Origin: CAVVDY01 sp963815775
GTDB taxonomy: Bacteria > Acidobacteriota > Terriglobia > Terriglobales > Acidobacteriaceae
Reading direction: 5' to 3'
NCBI GenBank assembly: GCA_963815775.1
Contig: CAWFIB010000020.1
Location: 51,213 to 115,212 of the forward strand
Length of the DNA stretch: 64,000 nucleotides
Below the pieces are notes generated by a model. The model worked only from the letters and a program-made list of their open reading frames with translations. It ran no database searches and was not told the DNA's origin. Both the position numbers and the translations under genes were made by a program. Shown piece by piece: positions 45,261 to 54,883 of the stretch; the first letter of the stretch is position 1; each line of letters starts with the position of its first letter.

Positions 45261-46394
45261 TCAGCCTCGCGCGACTTCCTGATAGACCTTCAGCATGCGG
45301 CCGACGCTGTCCTCCCAGGAGAACTTCATGGCCTGCTCCACGCCCCGGCACTTCAGCTTCTCGCGCAGGTTCTGGTCGAGCAGCACGCGATAGAGCGCGC
45401 GCTGGATGTCGAAGACGTTCTCCGGGTTGACCATCACTGCGGCGTTGCCGACCACCTCCGGGATCGCCGATGTGTTGCTGGTGACCACCGGCGTGCCGTG
45501 CGCCATCGCCTCCAGCGGCGGCAGTCCGAAGCCCTCGTACAGCGACGGAAAGACGAAGATCTTCGCCTGGTCGTAAAAGATGCGCAGCGTCTCAATGGGT
45601 ATGAATCCCAGGAACCGCACGTCGTTCTGGAGGTGCAGCCGGATGACGGTGCGCCGCAGGTCGGGATGGCGCGAGACCTCGTCGCCGATGATGATGAGCC
45701 GCAGGTCTTCAAAGCGGCCTTCTTCGACGAGCTGGTTCTTCAGCAGCGAAAACGCCTCGATGATGCGTACTACATTCTTATGCGGACTGATGCGCCCGGC
45801 ATAGAGAAGGAAGGGATAGTTCACCTGATAGCGCTCGGCGATGAGCTGCCGGTCGGCCTCGCTGGCGTGCCCCTGCCGGAAGCGATCGTCGGGCGCGTTG
45901 TAGATGACCTCGATCTTGTCGGCCGGGACGTTGAAGTAGCTCTCGGTATCTTTCTTGGAGAAGTGGCTGACAGCTAAAATGCGGGCAGCACGGTGCAACA
46001 CGCGTTTCGTAAGCACGAAGTGCGCGGTGCGCTTCAGCGACGAGTTGCTGCTTGCCTTGTACATATGGTCGAGCAGGTCGTGCACGGTCACCACATAGGG
46101 GCACGGGATGCCCTGCGGCTTCCAGAACAGGTGAGGAACGTGCAGCAGGTCGCAACCATTGTTCTTCAGAATGCGGTGCAGCTCCAGATAGCTGGCCAGG
46201 GAGAACTCGTTGGGATGAGTGGGGATGGTCTGGAAATTCGGCGGCAGGTCCTCGATGCCGCTCAGCTTGCCGGGAATGCCCAGCAGGAAATACTCGTTGT
46301 GATGGTCGAGTCGAGCCAGGGTGCGAATGGCGTTGCGCGTGTAGGTGCCGACGCCAAACTCGCTGATCCGCCGGATGTCGATCGCGATACGCAC
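45261..46394 (-). CDS. Glycosyltransferase family 1/4
   Basis: A 377-residue GT-B enzyme: RRISEFGVGTYTRNAIRTLA at the N-terminus, CPYVVTVHDLLDHMYKASSN, LYAGRISPHKNVVRIIEAFS for the donor domain, and FPSLYEGFGLPPLEAMAHGT with the E-x7-E motif. It resembles mannosyl- or glucosyltransferases of surface polysaccharide synthesis. It is on the same strand as the GT2-oxygenase-GT9 operon and near it, but a small membrane protein gene intervenes. Confidence 0.92.
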   Translation of the reverse strand: MRIAIDIRRISEFGVGTYTRNAIRTLARLDHHNEYFLLGIPGKLSGIEDLPPNFQTIPTHPNEFSLASYLELHRILKNNGCDLLHVPHLFWKPQGIPCPYVVTVHDLLDHMYKASSNSSLKRTAHFVLTKRVLHRAARILAVSHFSKKDTESYFNVPADKIEVIYNAPDDRFRQGHASEADRQLIAERYQVNYPFLLYAGRISPHKNVVRIIEAFSLLKNQLVEEGRFEDLRLIIIGDEVSRHPDLRRTVIRLHLQNDVRFLGFIPIETLRIFYDQAKIFVFPSLYEGFGLPPLEAMAHGTPVVTSNTSAIPEVVGNAAVMVNPENVFDIQRALYRVLLDQNLREKLKCRGVEQAMKFSWEDSVGRMLKVYQEVARG

Positions 46395-46425
46395 AGCTCA
46401 GTGTAAACCGGGCGTTGTCCGGCGC

Positions 46426-47497
46426 TCAGCCTTTGCCGCGAAACACGTAGACAAGCTCGATGATCAGAATGATGACCACCATCAGCTCCAGCACAAAGCT
46501 ACGGCTCTGCTGGAACTCGTCGATCAGGAAGCGGTAGAGGTTCCCGGCGGTCGTCAGCTTTTCGTTGACCAGGTTCTTGTACTCGGGTACGCCGACCTTG
46601 TTGGCCGCCAGCCGGTAGAGCCGCGCGGTGAACATGTCGCTGACAAACTTGATGGCAGTATCGGCGCGCTCCACCAGCTCCGTGACTTCAACGGTCACGC
46701 TGTTCAAGCGCGAGGCCTCGCGTCCCATGCGCCAGCGCGCCACGAAGTTTCCGCGCCGCTTCAGCGATCCGTACACCGAGGCGAGTTCGTGGTCCAGCAG
46801 CTCGTCGTAGTGGCGGAACTCCAGCAACTGCGAGTTGGCGTACTCCAGAATCTGGAGCGACGCCTCGGCGCCAACAGCGGTGTCGTAGATCAGCGCGGCG
46901 TTCCAGCCGACCACCACCAGGTCGTTGGGATAGTACGATAGGCTGGCCTGCAAGGCATCGGCGCGCTCGCTGCGCGCCAGCTCGCTGTTCTCGCCGCGCA
47001 GAATGCGAGCAATTTCGTCTCCGTGCTGGGCGACCAGGTCGAGGCCGTTGGGATTGCCTCTCGACTTCGCTAAGCACGAAGACGTAGTAGTCTTCGCTGA
47101 TCCACTCGCGGTAGGGCTTGGTAATGGCCGACGCGACGCGCTCCAGGCGCTCGCGCGCCACCTGCTGCGCCTGTCGCTCCAGCTCGGCGCTGGGAACGAA
47201 GCGCGCGGCCAGCGTCACCAGCGATTCCCAATCGCCTTCGAAGGGCAGCTCAAAGACCACACTCACCACGCCGTAGTCGTAATACTTGATCTGCGTGTGC
47301 AGCGTCTCGCCGGAAGCCAGCGCGATGGGCGCGGCGCTCTCGATGACGGGAGGCTTCTCGAAGCGCACGTATTCGGGCGTGGCGTGCTTGAAGCTGCGCA
47401 CGGCGCGGCGCGCTCCCAGCATGGCGCGCAGCTCCTCCAGGCGAATCTCTTCGCATACATCGTGCAGCAGCATCGCGCGGAGGGAGCCTTTGAGCAT
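46426..47497 (-). pseudogene. RMD1/YagE-family (DUF155) protein, frameshifted
   Basis: Two open pieces belong to one gene. The first starts MLKGSLRAMLLHDVCEEIRL and runs to VLSEVE; the second starts near LVVVGWNAALIYDTAVGAEA and ends with a hydrophobic C-terminal helix (FVLELMVVIILIIELVYVFR). Together they match the RMD1/YagE family. An extra base near 47065 shifts the frame; removing it gives EGNPNGLDLVAQHGDEIARI, which joins the pieces. RMD1 homologues are membrane-associated and of unclear function in bacteria. Decay or assembly indel. Confidence 0.8.
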
Positions 47498-47535
47498 GGG
47501 AGCCTTGTCGAGTTGATTGTACGAGGGAGCGTGGC

Positions 47536-47706
47536 TCAGGAGTCGGCGGCGCGGACACGAAGGAGGGCTTCGAGGTTCTGGCGGAAAGTGACTGTGTTGG
47601 GATGATCGTGGCCGAGCGATTTCTCGATGATGTCGATTGGTGGCCTTCAGCAACCGGGCGAGATTGTTAAGGTCGCAGGCTACGACGGGATGCTCAGGCC
47701 CATAAG
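47536..47706 (-). pseudogene. Fragment of a kinesin-light-chain-like TPR protein
   Basis: In two frames the minus strand reads GPEHPVVACDLNNLARLLKA and then IIEKSLGHDHPNTVTFRQNL, the typical repeat of TPR_10/TPR_12 proteins, ending in a stop after LRVRAADS. It has no start and a frameshift in the middle, so it is a remnant of a larger gene. Confidence 0.7.
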
Positions 47707-48032
47707 CAGGTCCCTCGGCGACTAAAGTCGCCTCGGGATGACAAAAAATAGAGGTAGCTTAGCGGCACGACTGAAAGTCGTGCCCTGACGCGACTCCTTC
47801 CTAAGGGAAGCTTCAGGAGCACAAAGTCGTGCCCTGAGCGGCTCATTCCCCCAAGCGAGTTTTTCCGCAGCGTGTAAAGTCAGACCCTGATACGAAAAAT
47901 CTCACAATGGAGTTAAAGCCGCTCCTAGTCTCGTCGCAGGGGGGATCGTGTTCAAGATCACCCCTCCGAATCATCTTGTAAGGTCGCGGAGGACGCGGCG
48001 CTGGAGCGCCGCCTACCCGAGCTCGATTTCCT
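47707..48032. repeat. REP-like palindromes and no gene
   Basis: Palindromes at 47713-47737 (CGGCGACTAAAGTCGCC) and 47762-47783 (GGCACGACTGAAAGTCGTGC) share a GACT-A/GAAAGTC core. A further half copy (AAAGTCGTGCCCTGA) is near 47823 and a GC-rich palindrome at 47996-48016. No coding sequence is supported before the msrA stop. Confidence 0.6.
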
Positions 48033-48581
48033 TTACGCGTTCACCTTCAGCCTATCGGCGTACTTTTTGCGGATCTTCTGCGCTTTGGGAGCGACCACGA
48101 ACATGCAATAGGGCTGGGTAGGATTGTTCTCCAGATAATTCTGGTGATAGTCCTCGGCCACGTAAAAGGTTGAAGCGGGTTCGATGGTAGTCACGATCGG
48201 GTCGGCGTAGACCTTCTCGCGCGTGAGGTCGGCGAGGACCTTCTCTGCTACCAGCTTCTGGTGCTCACTGGTATAGAAGATGACGGAGCGGTACTGCTCG
48301 CCCACGTCATTGCCCTGGCGGTTCAAGGTCGTGGGGTCGTGCATGGTGAAGAAGATTTCCAGCAGATCATGCAAGCTGAGCTTGTTCGGATCGAAGGTTA
48401 TCTCGGCCACTTCCGCGTGTCCGGTGTTGCCGCCGCACACCTGCTGATAGGTAGGGTTGGCGACGTGTCCGCCCATGTAGCCGGAGCGCACCGACTCCAC
48501 ACCTTCAATCTGCTTGAGTGCGGCCTCGACGCACCAGAAGCATCCGCCGCCAAGATAGGTCGTCTCGCTTGTCATGCCCAT
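48033..48581 (-). CDS. msrA: Peptide-methionine (S)-S-oxide reductase
   Basis: A 182-residue MsrA that repairs oxidised methionine. The catalytic motif GGGCFWCVEAALKQIEGVES has Cys14 and Cys17; VRSGYMGGHVANPTYQQVCG and GNTGHAEVAEITFDPNKLSL, then VAEDYHQNYLENNPTQPYC, are all family signatures. No fused MsrB domain. The start is at 48581 (MGMTSE); a second in-frame ATG lies two codons downstream. Confidence 0.97.
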   Translation of the reverse strand: MGMTSETTYLGGGCFWCVEAALKQIEGVESVRSGYMGGHVANPTYQQVCGGNTGHAEVAEITFDPNKLSLHDLLEIFFTMHDPTTLNRQGNDVGEQYRSVIFYTSEHQKLVAEKVLADLTREKVYADPIVTTIEPASTFYVAEDYHQNYLENNPTQPYCMFVVAPKAQKIRKKYADRLKVNA

Positions 48582-48666
48582 ATGGATGTCACCCCACGCA
48601 GATTGTATTCAGCGGGGGCGGAGCATAAGCGATAATTAGCCAGAATCATGGTGAAAGATCGATAGC

Positions 48667-51261
48667 ATGGGCCGTTGGCGGGTCGGGCGTTGGGCGGTGG
48701 CTGTCCTGCTGCTCGGATCGGCGCTGGCTGCACCCGCGCAGAATCCGCTCACCCAGCTCATGATGGGCAAGCCGAAGCCCACGCAGAATGCGCCCGCGAA
48801 TCCCACGCCCGCGCCCGCACCGGCTGCCGCTCCACCAACTTCGCAAGAGGCTGCCGCGCCACAACCCATTCCGCTGCCGGAGGTCGCCACGCAGTCGGAG
48901 CAGTTGTCGCAGACGATCAGCGACATCTCCGGGTCGCTGCCCAGCCTGGATGACCTGAAGCACGTCGATGCGGCGATCGCCGACCACGGCCGTACCCTGG
49001 AGACCAAGCGCAAGGAAATCGAAGCCGTGCTGGCCGGCACTCCCACGTCCATCGAGTTGCGCGAGCAGGAAAACTACTGGCGCGGATTTCAGGGCTTCAG
49101 CACCGGATGGCGCAAGCAGTTGCTGACATGGGCCAATGCGTCGCAGGGAGCGGTGGACCAACTCAACCGGCTTGAGCCGCAATGGTCGGCAACCCTCGAC
49201 GCCTACAAGGACCAGGAAGAACTTGCGCCGTTGCTGGAGCTGATCCGCACCAACCTCGCCTCCATCCGGAAGCTTCGCACGCAGGCGATCAACGAGTTGC
49301 AGCTTCTGGTGAAGATGCAGATCGCGGTCGGCGCGCAGGACCAGACAGCGTCGGCGATCCTGACGCGGCTGGGCAATGCCCAGCAGCTGTTTACCGAGAA
49401 CCTGCTGCGGCGCGACAGTCTGCCGTTCTGGGAGTTAGGTGCTCGCCGGCAGAGCGGCGAAAATCCCAGCCTCTACACCACTGCCGCGAGCCGCTGGATC
49501 ACCATCGGGGCCTTTCTCCGCGAGCAAAGCGGGGTGGTCGTTTTTCTGTTGATTCTGGGCGCCTGCTCGCTGCTGTGCGCCTACCGCATCGATCTCGCGA
49601 CGCGGAATGCTCAGCCCGCCGACCCCACGCAAGCCGAGGCCCTGCTGCTGGTCCGGCGCTGGATGGCCCTGGGCGTGCTGGCTCCGCTGCTGATCGGATA
49701 TGTGTTGGCGCCCTCGGCGCCATTGTCGCTGATCGGGCTGATTGTCCTGTTCTCCTTCTTTCCCATCCTGCGGCTGCTGGCCCCGTTGCTACGGCAGCGC
49801 TACCGCATCATGCTGTATTGCCTGGCCGGCTACTATGCGTTCAACGTCATCGTCAGTTGGACTCCGCTGTCGCCAGTGGTCAAGCGTGAAGTCAGTTTCA
49901 TCGGCACCCTGGTCTTGTTTCTGGCTTTCGGCTATTACTTGAGACCGTCGCGGCAGCGTCCTGCGGAGGCTGGCGAAGTCCGGCACACCGTGTTGCTGTT
50001 CGGCGCGCGGCTGGCCACTGCGGTGCTGGGCCTCTCCCTCACCGCCAATCTTCTGGGCTATGTGCGGCTGGCGCAGTACCTGGGCTTGGCCTGCATTTTC
50101 AGCGGCTTCATCGGCGTCAATCTGTACACCGGGACGCGGGTCTATATCACCCTGCTGAAGGCGGGACTAAGCCTGCCGCAGGCTGAGCGCTTGTCGCTGG
50201 CCAGATTGCATCGCCAGGAGCTGCTGCGCTGGGTGCCGCGGATCCTTATCTGGACGGCGGTCGCGGTCTGGCTTTCGGCTACGCTCGATCTGCTGCGCAT
50301 TCGTGACGAGGTTACTGGGGCGTTGCAGGCAGTGCAGAACTTCCGCATCGCCGGAAGCGCCAGCGGAGTCACCCTGGGCGGCGTACTGGGTTTCTTTCTG
50401 ATGCTGGCGCTGGGCTACATGATCGCCAGCAGCATTCGCTTCCTGTTGCGCGAGGAGGTATTCAGCCGCTTTCACCTGAAGCGCGACGTGCCGGACCTGA
50501 TCGCTTCGACGGTCTTTTACATGCTGCTGTTGCTGGTGTTTTTTACCGCAGTCAATGCCGGCGGCATCGAGCTGAACAAGTTTACCCTGCTGACCGGAGC
50601 GCTCGGCGTGGGTTTCGGCTTTGGCATGCAGAACATCATCAACAACTTCGTCTCGGGGCTGATCCTGCAGTATGAGCGGCCGATCCACGTCAACGACGTG
50701 CTGGAGGTCGAAGGTTACACCGGCAGGGTGACGCGGATCGGGGTGCGGTCGAGCACGCTGCAGACCTTCCAGGGGGCAGAAGTGATCATCCCCAACGCCA
50801 ACTTCATCTCCGGCAAGGTGGTGAACTGGACGCTGACCGAATCGCGACGCCGGGCTGAGCTGGCGGTCGGCGTCGCCTACGGCACCGATCCCAAGGTGGT
50901 GTTGCAGATCCTGCTGGACGTGGCGAACAAGCATGAAAGCGTCCTGACCGATCCCTCGCCGATGGCATATTTCATGGGCTTCGGCGATAGCTCGCTCAAC
51001 TTCGAGCTGCACTTCTGGGTGATGCAGGACAGCAACTGGTATCGCGTGCGCAGCGAAATCGCGATGGTGGTGATGAAGTGCCTCGATGATGCGGGTATCG
51101 AAATTCCCTTCCCGCAACGCGACCTGCATCTGCGAACCGTGCCGGGCGAGGCCAGCCTTCTACAAGACCCCAGTAGCGCGCCGCTCTCCGGCACCAACGG
51201 CAACGATGATTTTGCAGCCGAAGCGCGAAGCGACAAGGCCGTTGCCAAGGATGGAGACTGA
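48667..51261 (+). CDS. Large MscS-type mechanosensitive channel
   Basis: An 864-residue membrane channel. A signal peptide (about 1-25) precedes a Pro/Ala-rich region (NPTPAPAPAAAPPTSQEAAA) and a coiled-coil periplasmic domain, then many membrane helices from about residue 290, the pore helix around FGFGMQNIINNFVSGLILQY and the MscS beta-domain (YERPIHVNDVLEVEGYTGRV, VIIPNANFISGKVVNWTLTE). The length and the extra helices resemble MscK/YbdG-like large MscS relatives that open on membrane tension. The cytoplasmic C-terminus is short. Confidence 0.95.
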   Translation: MGRWRVGRWAVAVLLLGSALAAPAQNPLTQLMMGKPKPTQNAPANPTPAPAPAAAPPTSQEAAAPQPIPLPEVATQSEQLSQTISDISGSLPSLDDLKHVDAAIADHGRTLETKRKEIEAVLAGTPTSIELREQENYWRGFQGFSTGWRKQLLTWANASQGAVDQLNRLEPQWSATLDAYKDQEELAPLLELIRTNLASIRKLRTQAINELQLLVKMQIAVGAQDQTASAILTRLGNAQQLFTENLLRRDSLPFWELGARRQSGENPSLYTTAASRWITIGAFLREQSGVVVFLLILGACSLLCAYRIDLATRNAQPADPTQAEALLLVRRWMALGVLAPLLIGYVLAPSAPLSLIGLIVLFSFFPILRLLAPLLRQRYRIMLYCLAGYYAFNVIVSWTPLSPVVKREVSFIGTLVLFLAFGYYLRPSRQRPAEAGEVRHTVLLFGARLATAVLGLSLTANLLGYVRLAQYLGLACIFSGFIGVNLYTGTRVYITLLKAGLSLPQAERLSLARLHRQELLRWVPRILIWTAVAVWLSATLDLLRIRDEVTGALQAVQNFRIAGSASGVTLGGVLGFFLMLALGYMIASSIRFLLREEVFSRFHLKRDVPDLIASTVFYMLLLLVFFTAVNAGGIELNKFTLLTGALGVGFGFGMQNIINNFVSGLILQYERPIHVNDVLEVEGYTGRVTRIGVRSSTLQTFQGAEVIIPNANFISGKVVNWTLTESRRRAELAVGVAYGTDPKVVLQILLDVANKHESVLTDPSPMAYFMGFGDSSLNFELHFWVMQDSNWYRVRSEIAMVVMKCLDDAGIEIPFPQRDLHLRTVPGEASLLQDPSSAPLSGTNGNDDFAAEARSDKAVAKDGD

Positions 51262-51291
51262 TTGCCTTGCCAGGGGCGAACCCGCGGGGGG

Positions 51292-51675
51292 CTAGTCGCC
51301 GGCGAGATGTTTGTATTGTGCTGGAGTGAGCGGCACCACGGAAAGCCGGCCCTGGCGCACCAGCGGAGAATCAGCAAAAAGCTTGTTGGCCTTGATCTCG
51401 GCTAGCGAGACAGGCTTGGCCAGCGCTTTGCCGGCTTTGATCTTCACCTGCGGCTTGGCCGGATCGGGGAGCTCCACCGACACCACTGACGCTGTGCCCA
51501 CGGCTGACTTGTGGCTGCCCGTCTCGTAGATAATGAGGCGGTCGCCGGACTTCATCCCGCGCAGATGCTTGAGCGCCACGGGGTTCGAGACGCCATCCCA
51601 CACTGTGGTAGCTTCCTTCTGCAGGTCGGCAAAGGAGTATTCCGTCGGCTCGGTCTTTAATAGATAGTCTGCCAT
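51292..51675 (-). CDS. EVE-domain protein
   Basis: A 127-residue PUA-like EVE domain: MADYLLKTEPTEYSFADLQK, WDGVSNPVALKHLRGMKSGD, RLIIYETGSHKSAVGTASVV and the C-terminal LVRQGRLSVVPLTPAQYKHL. EVE domains are thought to recognise modified bases in RNA or DNA and are common alone or with restriction genes. Here no restriction gene is adjacent. The start is the ATG at 51675; the sequence upstream in frame has no similarity. Confidence 0.93.
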   Translation of the reverse strand: MADYLLKTEPTEYSFADLQKEATTVWDGVSNPVALKHLRGMKSGDRLIIYETGSHKSAVGTASVVSVELPDPAKPQVKIKAGKALAKPVSLAEIKANKLFADSPLVRQGRLSVVPLTPAQYKHLAGD

Positions 51676-51687
51676 CTTCAATTCCAA

Positions 51688-52416
51688 TTATCGCGGCTGC
51701 GGAGTGCCCGGCAGGTTTCCGCCGACGACCTTGTAATTCGAATCGGCCACGTTACCGTTGGGATGCATGGTGCAGTGGTAATTGATGTTGCCCCACGAGT
51801 TTCTTGCTTGCACGCGGGCGCTGCCATCGACCATCACGAACGATCCGGCCTTGTTCTGGCTGGGCTTGCCGTTGAAATTCACGCTGCCCCCGTAACGCGA
51901 GGAGATCTGGTTGCGGATGTTGCGCTGGCAATTGGAAACGACATTGTTGCTCCAGTTGCCGCCATTGTTCCAGCCATGGTTGTCCCAGCCGGGACCGTTC
52001 CACGTGCCGGAGCCGCCGTTCCACAGGATGTCGCCGGTGTAACCTTGCATGCCGCCACGGTTGTCCTCGATGCGCACCACTGCAATGCCATTGTTGGAGT
52101 TGGGATCACGCACCAGCGTCTGGCGACCGCGTCCGTCGATGCCTTTGAAGCGGAAGTTGTTGGGCCGCATGGGCAGCGGCTGATTGCACTTCAAGCGTAC
52201 CCAGGTCGCCGGTCCGCCGCTGATGGGACGCACGCGTCCCTGGTTGCCGCGAATCTCCACCTCAGCCACGCCGCCGGTGCGGATCTCGAAGGTGCACTTG
52301 CCACCTCCGCCTCCACCGGTGACGTTGGCCTGAATGGTTCCCTGGGCCAGCAGCCAGGTGGGTGATAAGGCCAGGGCGCTAAGAACAAACCAGCAAAGTC
52401 TGCTTACTTTCATCAT
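51688..52416 (-). CDS. Secreted Gly/Asn/Trp-rich protein of unknown function
   Basis: About 242 residues from the ATG at 52416. A signal peptide (RLCWFVLSALALSPTWLLAQ) leads to a Gly-rich start (TGGGGGGKCTFEIRTGGV), a possible beta domain with RPISGGPATWVRLKCNQPLP, then a low-complexity segment rich in W, N and G (WNGGSGTWNGPGWDNHGWNN) and a final SYNYHCTMHPNG-type region. It may be a cell-surface or matrix protein. No named domain was recognised. The EVE gene follows after 12 nt. Confidence 0.7.
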   Translation of the reverse strand: MMKVSRLCWFVLSALALSPTWLLAQGTIQANVTGGGGGGKCTFEIRTGGVAEVEIRGNQGRVRPISGGPATWVRLKCNQPLPMRPNNFRFKGIDGRGRQTLVRDPNSNNGIAVVRIEDNRGGMQGYTGDILWNGGSGTWNGPGWDNHGWNNGGNWSNNVVSNCQRNIRNQISSRYGGSVNFNGKPSQNKAGSFVMVDGSARVQARNSWGNINYHCTMHPNGNVADSNYKVVGGNLPGTPQPR

Positions 52417-52510
52417 GAGATTCCGGGCACGAGATTGGCACTGAGATTTCGGGCAACCACTATAACAACAGCCCCTTGGAGCGTCCAAGCGATTTCCATG
52501 GCGGCCCCGG

Positions 52511-53047
52511 CTAGGGCACGATTCGCGCTTTGACCACGATCGCTCCCACGCACCACAGCAATGCATCCTCCACATGGCTGCGGAGGGAGGAGTTCACGAA
52601 GATATCTTTCAACTGCTTGCCTTCGGTCAGGCGGGCGGCCAGCTCGGTCAGGAGTGCCTGGTAACGCTCGGGCATGTTCAGGTGAGTGGCACGGACCAGG
52701 TCGTCGAGGATCAGCAGACAATCGAGCAGCGTCCCGTGCACGTCGGAGCCCTGGGAGTTGACGAGGTAGAGCGACTCGGCCACATCGCAGACGGACTCCA
52801 CCTCTCTTGGCGGTGCTCCCAGGTGAGACATGGAGGCGTCGAGCCGAAGCGCGGCTGCCGCTTGATCCGGAGTGCGGAAAAACAGAATGCTGCCATCGGC
52901 GGTCAGCGGTCGTTCGTTCTCGCCCCCCACCGCGAGCAGGGTGTAAAACTGAGGGCCTTCATGATACGGCGTCGCGCGAAAGGCGATCAGCATCAGCTCT
53001 TCGTGGCCCTGCGGCTTGTGGGCGCCCAAAACCGGCAAGTCTGACAT
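52511..53047 (-). CDS. Hypothetical protein
   Basis: A 178-residue soluble protein beginning MSDLPVLGAHKPQGHEELML; later FRTPDQAAAALRLDASMSHL and DCLLILDDLVRATHLNMPER. The composition is ordinary for the genome. No motif or family was recognised. The ATG at 53047 is chosen over a longer frame with odd composition. Confidence 0.6.
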   Translation of the reverse strand: MSDLPVLGAHKPQGHEELMLIAFRATPYHEGPQFYTLLAVGGENERPLTADGSILFFRTPDQAAAALRLDASMSHLGAPPREVESVCDVAESLYLVNSQGSDVHGTLLDCLLILDDLVRATHLNMPERYQALLTELAARLTEGKQLKDIFVNSSLRSHVEDALLWCVGAIVVKARIVP

Positions 53048-53263
53048 AACGGGTAGATGGTACACGGTCGGGGCAGGGCCCGGGTACCGCCTGTGACGGG
53101 CTTCAGTTCTCGCGACGGGGTCACCAGGCGAGATCAAGGCGTATTGGTTGATTACTTGCTAGCTAGTGGGACTCTGTGGAGAAGGTGCAGTCCACCACGT
53201 GTAATCGTTGACGCCATCTGCAAAAGCAAAGCCTTCGCCGCAGCGGAGGCCTGCACGACAGTC

Positions 53264-53857
53264 CTAAATGCGGACCTCGATATCTGGCCGTATTCTCGGG
53301 TTGGAAATCAAACTCTTCTCGATTCTGCCCAAGGCAGTGCCATCAACCCGGAAGCGCTCGGGAGTGCTGATCATCTTTGCTTTTGGGGGTTCGCTTCCTT
53401 CTTCAACCAGGGCAATCATGCCAATTCGCCCCAAGCCGTCAGGCGAATACAAGTGCGGGCCAATTTCTCCCAGGACCAAATCCAGTGCCGCTTCGGGAAC
53501 TGCAAAATATTTGTAGTGGACGGGAAGAGACATCAGGTGCTTTCGGATCGCGGCTACATCTCTTCTGAACCTCCTTAGCCAGTTTTCCTTAATTCGATTC
53601 AGGTCTGCTGGAGACGGATTTCTTGACCCGATACCGGATAGATGTTCACCCATCATGATCTCAACTCCGTGGAGATCGCCCGACCCCGCGCGGTCTACGG
53701 CCAGCACGTCAATTCTTGTGCGTGCAAACCCGGCCTCAAGATAGATGTTCGGCACCGATAAAGTTCGGGCTAGCAGTGTTGCGATGGCGTTTGCCGCCCT
53801 TCCCTCTCTCTGACGAGGCGTCAGCTTCGTGCTGTATTTTTCTACGCTAACCACCAT
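53264..53857 (-). CDS. PD-(D/E)XK-like protein, second gene of the duplicated cassette (copy 2)
   Basis: A 197-residue relative of the protein at 12339-12824. Shared blocks include EGRAANAIATLLARTLSVPN, TRIDVLAVDRAGSGDLHGVE, LPVHYKYFAV, YSPDGLGRIGMIALV, PERFRV and the C-terminal DIEVRI. The D...E pair is kept but the residue two after Glu is Met, not Lys. Compared with copy 1 it has about 30 extra residues after the core (IGSRNPSPADLNRIKENWLR). ATG at 53857 preceded by AAAGGAAAA, 12 nt after the stop of the HEPN-like gene. Confidence 0.65.
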   Translation of the reverse strand: MVVSVEKYSTKLTPRQREGRAANAIATLLARTLSVPNIYLEAGFARTRIDVLAVDRAGSGDLHGVEIMMGEHLSGIGSRNPSPADLNRIKENWLRRFRRDVAAIRKHLMSLPVHYKYFAVPEAALDLVLGEIGPHLYSPDGLGRIGMIALVEEGSEPPKAKMISTPERFRVDGTALGRIEKSLISNPRIRPDIEVRI

Positions 53858-53869
53858 GGCCGTTTTCCT

Positions 53870-54295
53870 TTACTGCCTTCCAAAAACATACTTGTGGGCC
53901 CACGACTCAAACCGCTCCGCCGCTGTGCATAACCGAGTGGCCAATTGAGCTTCGACTGATCTGTCTCCATAGGAGATGCCAGTTTTCGCGTGGAGAAGTG
54001 CCCGCAGTTGCTCGATACCGTTCGTCTCTATTCGCGCCTTCCGACAGGCGCTGACAGTTGGTTGCAAAGCTCGCCGATGATCCTCGAACTTTGACCTCAT
54101 GCCGGTGAGTTTGATCTGGACAGCATCGTTGTACGCAATAGCGCTATGCACGGCCAGAAGGGCAGCCGCCGAGTAGTATGGCGGATCATTACTCTGACAC
54201 AGTCTCATAGCCTTTCCAAGCTGCAAACCGCGTTCTTCATAAACAGCCAGTTGCGCGTCGTCCATGGGCCTCTGCGGATATTTTATCGGACGCAC
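53870..54295 (-). CDS. HEPN-like protein, first gene of the duplicated cassette (copy 2)
   Basis: A 141-residue relative of the protein at 11939-12358. YYSAAALLAVHSAIAYNDAV, RSKFEDH (R-x5-H), LLHAKTGISYGDRSVEAQ and AAERFESWAHKYV align with copy 1 with almost no gaps. The GTG at 54295 has GGAGG 9 nt upstream; an ATG at 54265 is also possible. It lies 49 nt downstream of rpmE on the same strand, so may share its transcript. Confidence 0.7.
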   Translation of the reverse strand: MRPIKYPQRPMDDAQLAVYEERGLQLGKAMRLCQSNDPPYYSAAALLAVHSAIAYNDAVQIKLTGMRSKFEDHRRALQPTVSACRKARIETNGIEQLRALLHAKTGISYGDRSVEAQLATRLCTAAERFESWAHKYVFGRQ

Positions 54296-54344
54296 ACAGC
54301 GAAGCCTCCGCCGCAGCGGAGGCTTGCATGCAACCCGAAGTTAC

Positions 54345-54593
54345 TTACTTCTTGGCCGCTTCCGCCTTGGCCGCTTCAGCTTTGGCGGCGTCGCTCTTGG
54401 CGTACTTACGGCGGAAGCGCTCAACTCGGCCCGCGGTGTCCATAAGCTTCTGCTTTCCGGTGAAGAACGGGTGGCATGCCGAGCAGATTTCCACGCTGAT
54501 ATCGCTCTTGTGGGTCGAGCGGGTCATAAAGGTGTTGCCGCATGCACAATGCACACGAACTTCGTTGTAGGCCGGATGAGTGGCTGCTTTCAT
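54345..54593 (-). CDS. rpmE: 50S ribosomal protein L31
   Basis: An 82-residue L31 of the zinc-binding type: CxC at residues 16 and 18 (VRVHCACGNTFMTRST), CxxC at 37 and 40 (ICSACHPFFTGKQKLMDTAG), then VERFRRKYAK. An Ala/Lys-rich C-terminal extension (repeats of AAKAE) is typical for relatives of this phylum. L31 sits at the central protuberance of the 50S subunit. Confidence 0.97.
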   Translation of the reverse strand: MKAATHPAYNEVRVHCACGNTFMTRSTHKSDISVEICSACHPFFTGKQKLMDTAGRVERFRRKYAKSDAAKAEAAKAEAAKK

Positions 54594-54883
54594 GGTGCTC
54601 CTAACTGGCTGGTTGCAATCTTCGATTGTAGCGGAATCGGCACAATCGCGGCAACGAACCGGGTGCGAGAACTTGCTGCCTCTGCGAAACGGTTGGATTC
54701 AGCAGGGTGGAAAACGATTCAACGGTGTCCGTGATGAGCCACGAGCCTTCCTGCATCTGGGACTTTCTTTCCCCATCAGACATCGCGAACCCCACTAGGC
54801 ACAATTCCAACTATATCGGGGCGCTCGCGCCCATTAAGGCGTACGCCAATCGTTTGGGGAGCTTTATGGGAGGACCCACAGAC

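Noticed and set aside
45078..45977. 299-residue frame opposite the GT1 gene
   Set aside because: Antisense shadow; the GT-B motifs are on the minus strand.
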